Positions 44,916-55,023 of a stretch of DNA of 64,000 nucleotides are shown here, one piece after another; within the stretch, counting starts at the first letter, position 1, and every line of letters begins with the position of its first letter. The DNA is from Azospirillum brasilense (GTDB lineage: Bacteria; Pseudomonadota; Alphaproteobacteria; Azospirillales; Azospirillaceae), in assembly GCF_007827815.1 (NCBI RefSeq), contig NZ_VITH01000023.1, positions 1 to 64,000 of the forward strand. Reading direction: 5' to 3'. Below the pieces are notes generated by a model. That model was given only the letters and a program-made list of their open reading frames with translations, was not told where the DNA came from and ran no database searches. A program made the position numbers and the translations under genes.

Positions 44916-45923
44916 TCAGGCCTGGAAGAAGGCGACGTAGCTGTTGGCATCGGCGGTGGTGCCGGTCGAGAACGTCATCGCCCCGACGGTTTTTCCGCTG
45001 AAGGTCATGCTGGCGTCGATCGTGCCGTTGCCATCGATGTCGCAGTGGACGGTGGCACCGTTGTAGCCGCTGGCACCGCCAATCTCCTCCCAGGACAGCT
45101 TGGAGACGCCCTCCTTGTAGCCCCACAGGGTGGACAACTCGCCACGTTCCAGATCGGTGACCGTGGACCAGGTCGTTACACCCCCGCGGCCATCGACGAA
45201 GAAGGTGTCCTTGCCGGCCCCGCCGACCAACCAGTTGGACCCCGATCCGCCGTCCAGCACGTCGTCGCCGGCGCCGCCCGTCGCCGCGTCGTCTCCGCCC
45301 AGCAGGTTGATGAAGTCGTTGCCGTCGGACCCGCCCAGCACCTCGTTGCGGGCGTCACCCAGGAAGGTCCATTGCAGACCGGGAACCGGCCCGTCATAGG
45401 CGGCCACCCTCACGTCCTCGGTGACGCCGCCCACGGTGCGCTTCATGGTCACCGAAACGCTGGGGGCCGCCGGGCCGCTGTTCTTCTCATCGCCACCGAT
45501 ATCCTCGGCGACTCCGAGCCCCCAATCGCCGGAGCCGGCCGTGTACGAGTTGGAGATGCTCAGATAATAGGTGCCCGGGGCGTCCGGGCGGAATTGGACG
45601 ATGGAGTCGGCGCGGTAGGGATCGCGGTAGCCGATGTCGTCCCCGTCCACCGTCAGGAGAAGATACCCGCCGGAGTCGTACAGGTTGATGGATACCTGAT
45701 AAGTCCCGACCCCCACAAACGTGTATTCGGCGTTCGTCGAGAGGTTCACCGTCACGAAATCCAGCGTTTCGGTCGATGTGAAGGAGCCTCTGGCGCCGCC
45801 GTCATTTTCATAGAATGTTGAGCTGCTTTTCGCAAATGACACATGGGCGTCAGGATGCTGCCACGCCTCAAGCCGACGCACCTGGGTCGCGAGGTTGTCA
45901 CTCCAGTACGGATTTCTTGCCAT
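44916..45923 (-). CDS. RTX/PPC-domain secreted calcium-binding protein
   Basis: 335 residues. No classical signal peptide. Residues about 45-135 resemble a bacterial pre-peptidase C-terminal (PPC) beta domain: YQVSINLYDSGGYLLLTVDGDD, then GTYYLSISNSYT. A short block of RTX nonapeptides follows at about 205-245 (LGGSDGNDFINLLGGDDAA, then GGAGDDVLDGGSG). The C-terminal ~80 residues resemble the serralysin-type secretion region, ending in VAFFQA. I infer type I secretion and calcium-dependent folding outside the cell. No catalytic domain is visible and no type I exporter genes are near. Confidence 0.82.
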   Translation of the reverse strand: MARNPYWSDNLATQVRRLEAWQHPDAHVSFAKSSSTFYENDGGARGSFTSTETLDFVTVNLSTNAEYTFVGVGTYQVSINLYDSGGYLLLTVDGDDIGYRDPYRADSIVQFRPDAPGTYYLSISNSYTAGSGDWGLGVAEDIGGDEKNSGPAAPSVSVTMKRTVGGVTEDVRVAAYDGPVPGLQWTFLGDARNEVLGGSDGNDFINLLGGDDAATGGAGDDVLDGGSGSNWLVGGAGKDTFFVDGRGGVTTWSTVTDLERGELSTLWGYKEGVSKLSWEEIGGASGYNGATVHCDIDGNGTIDASMTFSGKTVGAMTFSTGTTADANSYVAFFQA

Positions 45924-46498
45924 TGACGCTCATTCCTTTGCGATACATATCACAGTATGCGCTCCGCCGAAAAAGCGCAACCAAAGGGGTTATCGCAGCA
46001 AAAAGGGCGGCCTTTCCATAGGAATAATGATTTCAAGATTGGCGTGACCGACAACCCAGGTTCCCGGCGCCGTTCCAGCCGCCGAAGCCGGTCGTCCAAT
46101 GGTGCAAAGAGAATGAGCCGTTAGCGCAAAGGCAGTGTCGCACGATCATGCCGCGATGGTGGGCAGGGCAAGCCGGCTTGCGTTCCGCCCGAGATCGGTG
46201 TCGGCGGTTTTCCTTCCACCGCCAATCGCCTCACCGCTCTGATCGCGCCCAAGTCCTGCGACAGCCTTTTCATGGGTGCCGTCTGGAAGAGAACGGGAAG
46301 CCATACAGGCCGGGAAGCCGCCACACGCCCCATCACTCAAGACAAGAATCACGAGATAAAATTACCTAATGAACTAACAAGTTCCCCTTTGCTTCGGATT
46401 TATACTTAGAAACCTAACGATCATTAATATGGTTTTAGCATTTATTGCTTCATTGAAATCAAAGAATTGATCGTCACCGACAGGCAGGGAGAAAACCC
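45924..46498. other. Intergenic region with AT-rich promoter-like end
   Basis: 575 bp without a supported gene. The first ~400 bp are GC-rich; short frames on both strands show no family features. From about 46350 to 46498 composition shifts sharply to AT-rich (runs such as AACGATCATTAATATGG), most likely the promoter and leader of the gene at 46499. I could not assign -35/-10 boxes confidently. Confidence 0.6.
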
Positions 46499-47860
46499 AT
46501 GGTCGGGAGTTCAAACATTTCCTCTCTTTCCTCGTCCGCCGTCGGATACTGGAAACCTGTGCCGTCCGGGAACGGCTCCTTCGGGCCTCAACCCTTGAGC
46601 GCGGGAAGCAGCGGAAAGACGGACGCGGTGTCCGTGAGCAAGCTCGGGCAGGCGTTGGGCGGGGCCGCCGCCGACGCGTTCAAGCAGCTCGATGCCAAGG
46701 CGCGCGGCATGCTGGAAGGGCTCGTCAGTTCCGGCAAGATCAGCGCCGAAGACGCGGTGACCGGGCTGAAATCGCTGGCGACCAAGGCGACCTTCAACCG
46801 CTACGTCGCGGAACGCCCCCGTGACGAGGAGGACAAGCAGCGGCTCGCCGACTCGGAGGCCGCTTGGCAGAAACTGCAGGCCTATGGCAGCCGGATGTCC
46901 GGCGCGTTGTCCGAGGTCGGGCGCAAAACCCAGGAGATTCAGGAAGCCCAGCAGCGCGGCGACATCTCGATGGACGAGATGAACGAACGCCTGAAGCCGG
47001 TCCAGGACGCGTTCAAGGGCGAGATCGCGGCGACCCGTGGCGCCTATGGAAAGCCGACCGACCAGACGGCCATTCTGAGCGACGCCAGTGGATTCACGAA
47101 AAACTTTCAGGGCTTCAAGTCCGCGCTGGCCTCCATGGGGGAGGACGCCGGCTTCACGGATCTGTACGCGCCGGCCGGCGAAGCCGCCGAGCAGAAGCTT
47201 CAGGAACTCGGCTTCGACCGGACCGTCTTCGGCAACGCGTTCCAGAAATTCGCGGAAACCGTGGACATTCCCGGCGTCGGGCGCAAATCCGACGCGCCCG
47301 CGCCGCCGCCCGGCCTGGACAATCAAGCCGTCACGGACAAACCCTCGGACTCCGGCCTCACGCTCAAACTGGCCGAAGCGCTCAAAGGCAATGCCCTCAC
47401 CATGTTCAAGGAGGCGCTGACCGAGGATGATCGCCGAAAACTGGATGACGCCGTGCGCGTTGGCGGCCTGACCAGCGACGACGTGGCGAAGGGTTTGACG
47501 ACACGTTTGAAACGCGTCGGCTTCGCTCAGTCCGGGGTCGATGTTGCCGCCGTCGATCTTGATTCGGAAGCCGCTAATCGCGCGCTCGGCGGAGCGCCAC
47601 TCCTTGAGCGCGGCCAGCGCCGGTCGGACAGGCCGACGCAGCCGGACAACTCCCCGATCCGCGTCGACAAGCCATCGTCTTCATCCTCCCCGGCAACCGG
47701 CAGGGACGCTCAGGCCAACGCCTATTTCCTCGCCATTGAGGAGGGAGGCGACGATTCGGCGAAGAGGATCGCCGATCTTGGCATCAGCCTGAATCCGTTC
47801 GGCGCCTTCGGCGACACCGTCCGTCGCCTGATCGGCGAGGGGGCTTTCGATTACCGGTAG
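46499..47860 (+). CDS. Unknown protein with two internal helical repeats
   Basis: 453 residues, ATG 46499 behind a CAGGGAG site. I do not recognise a family. The N-terminus is Ser/Gly-rich (SSNISSLSSSAVGYW) with no signal peptide. Two segments of ~52 residues look homologous: about 48-99 (KLGQALGGAAADAFKQLD, then GKISAEDAVTGLKSLA) and about 289-341 (KLAEALKGNALTMFKEAL, then GGLTSDDVAKGLTTRL). Between them is a charged helical region, and the C-terminal third is disordered-looking (Ser/Pro-rich). It could be a secreted effector or structural protein; that is speculation. GC and codon use are like the host; the upstream region is AT-rich. Confidence 0.75.
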   Translation: MVGSSNISSLSSSAVGYWKPVPSGNGSFGPQPLSAGSSGKTDAVSVSKLGQALGGAAADAFKQLDAKARGMLEGLVSSGKISAEDAVTGLKSLATKATFNRYVAERPRDEEDKQRLADSEAAWQKLQAYGSRMSGALSEVGRKTQEIQEAQQRGDISMDEMNERLKPVQDAFKGEIAATRGAYGKPTDQTAILSDASGFTKNFQGFKSALASMGEDAGFTDLYAPAGEAAEQKLQELGFDRTVFGNAFQKFAETVDIPGVGRKSDAPAPPPGLDNQAVTDKPSDSGLTLKLAEALKGNALTMFKEALTEDDRRKLDDAVRVGGLTSDDVAKGLTTRLKRVGFAQSGVDVAAVDLDSEAANRALGGAPLLERGQRRSDRPTQPDNSPIRVDKPSSSSSPATGRDAQANAYFLAIEEGGDDSAKRIADLGISLNPFGAFGDTVRRLIGEGAFDYR

Positions 47861-47909
47861 CCCCCACGGGCGTCTTGCCACACCGTGGCCGACGCCGCGC
47901 GGCAGCCTG

Positions 47910-49256
47910 TCACTCGGGCTTTTCTTCGTCAGCCGCTTCCACCGGTTCCTCTTCCGCCTTGCGCACCATCACGGCGGCGAAGAAGCCATCGGTGTCGTGG
48001 CGGGCCGGGGTCAGGCGCAGGTACGGCCCTTCGGCGGGCGGGGTGCCCGCTTCCTCTTCGGCCCAAACCTCGGCGACCGGCAGCACGGTGAAGTCGGGAT
48101 GGGTCTCCAGGAAGGCGGCCACCTGCTTCTCGTTCTCTTCCGGCAGCAGGGAGCAGGTGGCGTAGATCAGCCGTCCGCCGGGCTTCACCAGACGGGCCGC
48201 GCTGTCCAGGATGTTGGCCTGAAGCGGCACCAACTCCGCCAGACCGGGGCCGAGCTGGCGCCAGCGGCTGTCGGGGTTGCGGCGCCAGGTGCCGGTGCCG
48301 CTGCACGGCGCATCGACCAGAACGCGGTCGAACTTGCGCTTGTGCCGCTTCACCCAGGGGTCGCGCTCGCTGGACAGCGGGTGCGCCTCGATGTTGTGCA
48401 GACCGGCGCGGCGGAACCGCTCGGCGGCGCGCTTCAGGCGCCCGGCCAGCACGTCGCAGGCGACGACGCGGCCCTTGTTCTTCATCAGCGCGGCGATGGC
48501 CAGCGTCTTGCCGCCGGCCCCGGCGCAGAAATCCACCACCTGCTGCCCCGGCTTCGGCGCCACGGCGATCGCCACGAGCTGAGAGCCCTCGTCCTGGATC
48601 TCGACTAGACCATCCTTGAAGGCGTCCACGGTGCCCAGCGGCGGACGGCCCTGGACGCGCAGGCCCAGCGGCGACCACTGCGTCGGCTCCGCGGTGATGT
48701 GGGCGCGGGCCAGCGCCTTGATCGCGCTCTCGCGGTTGGCCTTCACCGGGTTGATGCGCAGGTCGAGCGGTGCCGAGTCCAGCAACGTCCGCATCTCCAC
48801 CGCGAAGCGGTCGCCCATGGCGGCGCGCATCGGCTCCTCCGCCCAGGGAGGGCATTCCACGGCCACGCTCTCCGGCATCTGCGGATGCTCCAGCGTGTGG
48901 GTGTCCAGCTCGTTGGCGAGTTTGGCCTCCTCCGGCGCCAGCGGGTCCGGGGCGAACTTGGTGGCGCCGAACAGCGCCTTCACCGTCGCCGCGGCCTTGC
49001 CCTCGGCCAGGATCTCGTTGGCGAGCGCGCGGGCGCGTGGGGTTGGCGGATGGCCCTGACGCTCCAGCCACCAGCACAGCCGGGCGTGCCGCCGCAGGAT
49101 CGCGTAGGCCGTCTGCGCCACCGCGGTGCGGTCTTTCGACCCGATGTAGCGGCGGGCGCGGAAATAGGCGCTCATCACCGCGTCGGCGGGGCGCGGGGTT
49201 TCGTCGATCTCGGTCAGCAGGTCGATGACCGCCTGAAGGCGGGCGGCGGGGGTCAT
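47910..49256 (-). CDS. RsmB/NOP-family RNA (cytosine-5) methyltransferase
   Basis: 448 residues from ATG 49256. An N-terminal helical NusB/RsmB-like part (about 1-150) is followed by the methyltransferase core. Core motifs: LRINPVKANRE, VVDFCAGAGGKTLAIAAL (SAM motif I), DAPCSGTGTWRRNPDSRW and YATCSLLPEENEKQV. Both the PCS and TCS cysteines are present. It methylates a C5 position, probably in 16S rRNA (C967 by RsmB analogy). The Glu-rich C-terminal tail (KAEEEPVEAADEEKPE) is an addition. In related genomes I expect it between guaB and guaA. Confidence 0.93.
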   Translation of the reverse strand: MTPAARLQAVIDLLTEIDETPRPADAVMSAYFRARRYIGSKDRTAVAQTAYAILRRHARLCWWLERQGHPPTPRARALANEILAEGKAAATVKALFGATKFAPDPLAPEEAKLANELDTHTLEHPQMPESVAVECPPWAEEPMRAAMGDRFAVEMRTLLDSAPLDLRINPVKANRESAIKALARAHITAEPTQWSPLGLRVQGRPPLGTVDAFKDGLVEIQDEGSQLVAIAVAPKPGQQVVDFCAGAGGKTLAIAALMKNKGRVVACDVLAGRLKRAAERFRRAGLHNIEAHPLSSERDPWVKRHKRKFDRVLVDAPCSGTGTWRRNPDSRWRQLGPGLAELVPLQANILDSAARLVKPGGRLIYATCSLLPEENEKQVAAFLETHPDFTVLPVAEVWAEEEAGTPPAEGPYLRLTPARHDTDGFFAAVMVRKAEEEPVEAADEEKPE

Positions 49257-49533
49257 GGGATGGTCCTCGGATAGATTCCCTGCTCGATAACCCGAGCAGG
49301 GGGCGCTTGTCATCCCCCGCGCACGCGCGGCAGCCTTTCGAGTCGCCGCTCCAGGGCACGCGCCCTGTGACAAGACGGCCCGATCGAAACCATCCGCACG
49401 AAGAGCGGTTGACCGCAATCCCATGAATGAGGCAAAAAAGGGGTAGTTGTTCTTGCGCCGGCTCTCTTGCGGGCGGCAAGTCCAGCGCTTCCTCTTCTTC
49501 GGCGTCTTCTTGAAATCTGGTGCGGGGTCCGCG

Positions 49534-50700
49534 ATGACGGCTGCGGTCGGCAGTGTCATGGCGCGTGCGTTGGCGCGCGTCTCCACCCTTCTTGCGTTCG
49601 GCCTGCTGGCGGGCTGTGCGGGCGACGCGGCGACCGGGTCGGGACCGGGCGGCGGCCTCACCGCAGCGTCCTGGCGGCCGGGCATGGAGAAGGTCTCCGC
49701 GGATTTCCGCGGCCTGCCGGGCTGGATCGACGACGACCACGCGCAGGCCCTGCCCGCCCTTCATCGCACCTGCCGTTGGGTGGCATCGCAGCCGGCCGGC
49801 AAGCCGCTCGGCCCCAACCCCGCCGCTGGCACCACGTCGGACTGGCGCCCGATCTGCGAGGCGTTGCGCGGCCTGCCCGACGCCCAGCCCGAAACGGCCC
49901 GCCGCTTCTTCGAGGATCACTTCACTCCCGTCGCCCTGTCCGAGGGGCAGGAGGGCCTGTTCACCGGCTACTACGAGGTCGAACTGCGCGGCAGCTGGAC
50001 CCGGACCGAGCGCTACAACGTCCCCCTCTACAAGGCGCCCAAGCGGACCAAACGCGGCCTGCCCAGCCGCGCCCGCATCACCGACGGCGCGCTGAAGGGC
50101 AAGGGGCTGGAGATCCTGTGGGTGGACGACCCCATCGACGCCTTCTTCCTGGAAATCCAGGGGTCGGGCCGCGTGCGGATGACGGACGGGTCGGTGGTGG
50201 CTCTGGGCTATGGCGGGCAAAACGGACACCGCTACGTCCCCATCGGGCGGCACCTGATCTACATCGGCTACGCCACGCCGGAGCAGGTGACCATGCCGCT
50301 GATCCGCCGCTGGCTGACCGAGCATCCCGGCGAGGCCAAGCGGGTGATGAACCTGAACCCGTCCTACGTCTTCTTCCAGCTCCGCCCCGACGTCGGCGCG
50401 CGCGGGGCGCGCAACATGGAACTGACGGCGGGCCGCAGCCTCGCCGTGGATCCGGGCTACGTCCCGCTCGGCGTGCCGCTGTGGCTGGACGTGCGCGAGG
50501 CGCCGGTGCCGCAGGGCGAGATCAAGCGTCTCGTCGTCGCCCAGGACACCGGCGGCGCCATCAAGGGGGCGGTGCGCGGCGATCTGTTCTGGGGCCACGG
50601 GGCGGAGGCCGCGGAGGGCGCCGGCGTGATGAAGGCCAAGGGCCGCTACACAATGCTGGCGCCGCGCACCACCTCCTTCACGCTGGCGCAACGCCGCTGA
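49534..50700 (+). CDS. mltA: Membrane-bound lytic murein transglycosylase A
   Basis: About 388 residues from ATG 49534; ATG 49558 (MARALARVSTLL) is equally possible. A signal helix ends in the lipobox LLAGC, so it is an outer-membrane lipoprotein. The MltA domain follows (FTGYYEVELRGS, PLYKAPKR, LWVDDPIDAFFLEIQGSGRV). The C-terminal 3D domain carries the active-site aspartates in LVVAQDTGGAIKGAVRGDLFWG. It cleaves peptidoglycan to 1,6-anhydro-muropeptides, the substrates that NagZ later processes. It is divergent from the RsmB-like gene. Confidence 0.96.
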   Translation: MTAAVGSVMARALARVSTLLAFGLLAGCAGDAATGSGPGGGLTAASWRPGMEKVSADFRGLPGWIDDDHAQALPALHRTCRWVASQPAGKPLGPNPAAGTTSDWRPICEALRGLPDAQPETARRFFEDHFTPVALSEGQEGLFTGYYEVELRGSWTRTERYNVPLYKAPKRTKRGLPSRARITDGALKGKGLEILWVDDPIDAFFLEIQGSGRVRMTDGSVVALGYGGQNGHRYVPIGRHLIYIGYATPEQVTMPLIRRWLTEHPGEAKRVMNLNPSYVFFQLRPDVGARGARNMELTAGRSLAVDPGYVPLGVPLWLDVREAPVPQGEIKRLVVAQDTGGAIKGAVRGDLFWGHGAEAAEGAGVMKAKGRYTMLAPRTTSFTLAQRR

Positions 50701-50713
50701 GGTCTGGTCGCCG

Positions 50714-51232
50714 ATGCTGGTACGATTGCCGGAGTTGCCCGACCGGGAGGCCGCCCTCGCCGCGCTGGAGGACATCTTCTTCCTGTCCACGCTGCGCAAG
50801 GACTTCGCCTCGGCGGCGGAGCGCGACGCCTTCTTCCGGACCTGGACCGGCTGGTATGTGGAGCGGGCGCCGGACGACGTGTGGTTCGCCTTGGCCGGGG
50901 ATGGCGTCATCATCGGCTATCTGACCGGCTGCAAGGACAGCGCGGGGGCGCTGGACCTCGCCCGCATCATCCCGAAATACCAAGTCTTCGCCGACCGCTT
51001 CGCCGCCTTTCCCGCCCATCTCCACGTCAACGTCCGGCCCGGCTTCCGCGATCACGGGGTCGGGCGGGCGCTGGTGGACCGCTTCGCGGAGGACTGCCGC
51101 GCCGATGGCCTGCCCGGCCTGCATCTGGTGACCGGGGTGTTCGCGCGGAACGTCAGCTTCTACCAGCGCGCCGGCTTCACCACGGCGACCCAGCGGGGAG
51201 CGCTGCTGTTCCTCGGCCGACGCCTGGATTGA
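50714..51232 (+). CDS. GNAT family N-acetyltransferase
   Basis: 172 residues, starting 13 bp after mltA on the same strand. The acetyl-CoA loop is in VNVRPGFRDHGVGRALVDRF, followed by HLVTGVFARNVSFYQRAGF (motif B). An upstream domain motif VIIGYLTGCKD precedes these. The substrate is unknown. The short gap suggests co-transcription with mltA. Confidence 0.9.
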   Translation: MLVRLPELPDREAALAALEDIFFLSTLRKDFASAAERDAFFRTWTGWYVERAPDDVWFALAGDGVIIGYLTGCKDSAGALDLARIIPKYQVFADRFAAFPAHLHVNVRPGFRDHGVGRALVDRFAEDCRADGLPGLHLVTGVFARNVSFYQRAGFTTATQRGALLFLGRRLD

Positions 51233-51239
51233 GCACCGT

Positions 51240-51488
51240 TTAGAAAGCGGGCGGACAACCGTCGGCCTTGAGCACCCGTTGCGTGGACGCCGGGTTGTTG
51301 GCCAGCTTCGCCGCCGGACGGACGGGCCGCCGCACCAGCTCGCCGCCGCAGTTCGGACAATGCCCCTTGAGCAACCCATCCCGGCAGTCACCGCAGAAGG
51401 TGCATTCGAAGGAGCAGATGTAGGCATCGCGGGAGTCCGGGGGCAAATCCCGGTCGCAGCATTCGCAGTTGGGCCGCAGCGCAAGCAT
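51240..51488 (-). CDS. DUF1272 zinc-binding small protein
   Basis: 82 residues, ATG 51488. The cysteine-rich core LRPNCECCDRDLPPDS, then CSFECTFCGDC and CPNCGG, matches DUF1272; at least four Cys pairs suggest structural zinc. Function is not known. The ~30-residue tail after the core (VRRPVRPAAKLANNPAS...) is basic. Its end is 7 bp from the convergent GNAT gene. Confidence 0.88.
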   Translation of the reverse strand: MLALRPNCECCDRDLPPDSRDAYICSFECTFCGDCRDGLLKGHCPNCGGELVRRPVRPAAKLANNPASTQRVLKADGCPPAF

Positions 51489-51809
51489 GATGGGGATCGC
51501 CTTTCCGTGGTTCCGCGATGATAGCAGCGGGAAGGCGGTGGGAGAACAGGCGGTGGCGCAGCCCCCGCCTCCGAAGCTCCCTCTCCCCTCTGGGGAGAGG
51601 GTTTGGGGTGAGGGGGGTGCACTTTTGCCGGACGTTCCGCTATGCGGAACCCCCTCACCGGCCCTCCGGGCCACCCTCTCCCCAGAGGGGAGAGGGCTAT
51701 CAAGGCCAACCCAGGCAAAGGCCTTTGATGCCCCTTCCCAACGCGGCGCCCCGCGCCTTAAGGTCCGCAGCAACGTTGACGACCGCCCGCCCTGGAAAGC
51801 CCGTCCCGC
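51489..51809. other. Intergenic region containing a palindromic repeat element
   Basis: 321 bp without a gene, between the DUF1272 gene (leftward) and the SPOUT methyltransferase gene (rightward). It holds the palindromic element listed separately, otherwise short promoter-sized stretches. Confidence 0.65.
51579..51696. repeat. REP/BIME-like palindromic element
   Basis: Two nearly identical GC-rich palindromes, 51579-51601 (CCCTCTCCCCTCTGGGGAG...) and 51674-51696 (CCCTCTCCCCAGAGGGGAG...), are each self-complementary and also complementary to each other. Between them GGTGAGGGGG and CCCCCTCACC pair as well. This is the layout of a bacterial interspersed palindromic repeat. Confidence 0.75.
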
Positions 51810-52571
51810 ATGATCCGCCCGCCGCGCCTGATCGAAAGCCCGCAGAATCCGCAGTTCAAGCTGTGGGAGTCGCTGCTGGAGAGCCGCGGCCTGAAGAAAC
51901 AGGGCAGGTTCCTGCTCGCGGGGCTGAAGACGGTGCCGGAAGCGCTGGCCCGCTGGCCGGAGCGCTTCTCCACCCTGCTCGTCACCGACCCGGCGCAGGC
52001 CGAGGGCTGGCGCCTGCCCGCGGGGCTGGAGATCGTTCAACTCGCTCCCGCCCTGTTCCGCACGCTGGACGCTCCTGGCACCGGCTTTCCCCTGCTCGTC
52101 GGCACGGTGCCGGACACGCCGTTGATCGACCTGTCGCAACCGCCGCAGGGGCTGGAGTTGATCTGCGCGCTCGGCGATCCCAACAACCTCGGCGCCCTGC
52201 TGCGCAGCGCCGCCGCTTTCGGCGCGCGGCGGGTGATCCTGCTCGACGGGGCGGCGCACCCCTACCACCCCAAATGCCTGCGCGCCGCGTCGAACGCCCA
52301 GTTCGAGCTGACCCTGCTGCGCGGCGGCCGGTGGGAGGATGTGAACCGGGCCGCCGGGCCGCTGGTCGCCCTGGATGCCGGTGGCGCCGACATGGCGGCC
52401 TACCGCTGGCCGCGCGACGTTCGTCTGGTGCTGGGCGAGGAGGGCCAGGGCATTCCCGCCGCCCTGCCCGTCCAGCGCCTGTCCATCCCGACCACGGGCG
52501 CCGTGGAATCCCTCAACGCCACCGTTGCGGCCAGCGTGGCGCTGTTCAGCCACTTCGCCGCCAACCGCTGA
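51810..52571 (+). CDS. TrmH/SpoU-family RNA 2'-O-methyltransferase
   Basis: 253 residues. The N-terminal L30e-like substrate-binding part (IESPQNPQFKLWESLLESRG) is followed by the SPOUT knot. The three SPOUT motifs are ALGDPNNLGALLRSAAAFG (motif 1, catalytic Arg), RLVLGEEGQGIP (motif 2) and IPTTGAVESLNATVAASVAL (motif 3). It methylates a ribose 2'-OH on rRNA or tRNA; the target nucleotide is not determinable. It is convergent with guaB. Confidence 0.93.
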   Translation: MIRPPRLIESPQNPQFKLWESLLESRGLKKQGRFLLAGLKTVPEALARWPERFSTLLVTDPAQAEGWRLPAGLEIVQLAPALFRTLDAPGTGFPLLVGTVPDTPLIDLSQPPQGLELICALGDPNNLGALLRSAAAFGARRVILLDGAAHPYHPKCLRAASNAQFELTLLRGGRWEDVNRAAGPLVALDAGGADMAAYRWPRDVRLVLGEEGQGIPAALPVQRLSIPTTGAVESLNATVAASVALFSHFAANR

Positions 52572-52596
52572 CAGAGAAACGCTGAAACCCGGACAT

Positions 52597-52626
52597 GAAA
52601 AAGGCGAGGGGAACGCCCCTCGCCTT
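52597..52626 (-). terminator. Terminator of guaB
   Basis: AAGGCGAGGGG (52601-52611), loop AACG, CCCCTCGCCTT (52616-52626). Read on the minus strand it is followed by TTTTTC, the right direction for guaB, 30 bp past its stop. It may also stop the convergent gene. Confidence 0.88.
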
Positions 52627-52655
52627 CTCGACCTTCACCCCAAAGGAGCGTCCGA

Positions 52656-54134
<1,479 letters not shown>

Positions 54135-54298
54135 CGGCGGTCTCCCGGGAGATAAAAAGGGGCCGGAAAAAAATTTGGCGCACTATACACAAGACCGTGG
54201 GCTTGTGAAGGCGCCTGAACCACAAACTGTCGTGTGCCGGGCCTCATCCGCGCAAGCCAGCCATGACCTGCGCGAACGGACCGCAGCCGGAGGTGGAC

Positions 54299-55009
54299 CT
54301 AGTCGTTCATGTTGGCCCCACGGAAACCGGTGGCGACCACATAGGTTTCGGAGGATTCGGCACGGCTGGCCGGCGGCTTGGCGTGGCGCACCGTGGTGAA
54401 ATCACGCTTCAGCCGCTCCAGCAGGGACTTCTCCGCCCCGCCCTGGAACAGCTTGGCGACGAACGCCCCGCCGGGGGCCAGAACCTCCTCCGCGAAGTCG
54501 TAGGCGGCCTCGGCCAGCGCCATGATGCGCAGATGGTCGGTGGACTGGTGCCCGATGGTCGGGGCGGCCATGTCGCTCAGCACCACGTCGGCGGGGCCGC
54601 CCAGCGCCTCCTTCAGACGCTCGGCGGCGCCTTCCTCCAAGAAGTCGGCCTGCATGGTGGTGGCGCCGGGCACCGGGTCCATGGGCAGGATGTCCAGCCC
54701 GACGACCTTCCAGCCTTCGCGCCCGGTCTGCACCTTGTCCACCGCCACCTGGGTCCAGCCGCCGGGGGCGGCGCCGAGGTCGACCACGCGCTTGCCCGGC
54801 CCCAGGAGATGGAACTTCTCGTCCAGCTGAAGCAGCTTGAAGGCGGCGCGGGAGCGGAAGCCGCGCTTCGTCGCCTCGTGCACGTAGGGGTCGTTCAGAT
54901 GCCGCTCCAGCCAGCGGGCCGAGGAGGTGGTGCGCTTGGCCGCAGACTTCACGCGGACGGTGGCACGGCGCCCACCCGGCGTCGAGGAGGACGGAGGCTT
55001 TCCAACCAT
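54299..55009 (-). CDS. rlmE: 23S rRNA (uridine-2'-O-)-methyltransferase
   Basis: 236 residues from ATG 55009. An N-terminal basic, disordered-looking extension (about 1-30) precedes the FtsJ/RrmJ fold. The motifs are RSRAAFKLLQLDEKF (catalytic Lys), VVDLGAAPGGWTQVA (SAM motif I), DVVLSDMAAPTIGHQSTDH (catalytic Asp), FVAKLFQGG (Lys) and SSETYVVATGFRG (Glu), giving the full K-D-K-E tetrad. It methylates U2552 in the 23S A-loop. It lies 14 bp downstream of ppx/gppA. Confidence 0.95.
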   Translation of the reverse strand: MVGKPPSSSTPGGRRATVRVKSAAKRTTSSARWLERHLNDPYVHEATKRGFRSRAAFKLLQLDEKFHLLGPGKRVVDLGAAPGGWTQVAVDKVQTGREGWKVVGLDILPMDPVPGATTMQADFLEEGAAERLKEALGGPADVVLSDMAAPTIGHQSTDHLRIMALAEAAYDFAEEVLAPGGAFVAKLFQGGAEKSLLERLKRDFTTVRHAKPPASRAESSETYVVATGFRGANMND

Positions 55010-55023
55010 GGTCTCACATTTCC

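Noticed and set aside
46146..46369. Short open frames on both strands upstream of the unknown repeat protein
   Set aside because: They overlap each other, lack ribosome sites and show no recognisable protein pattern.
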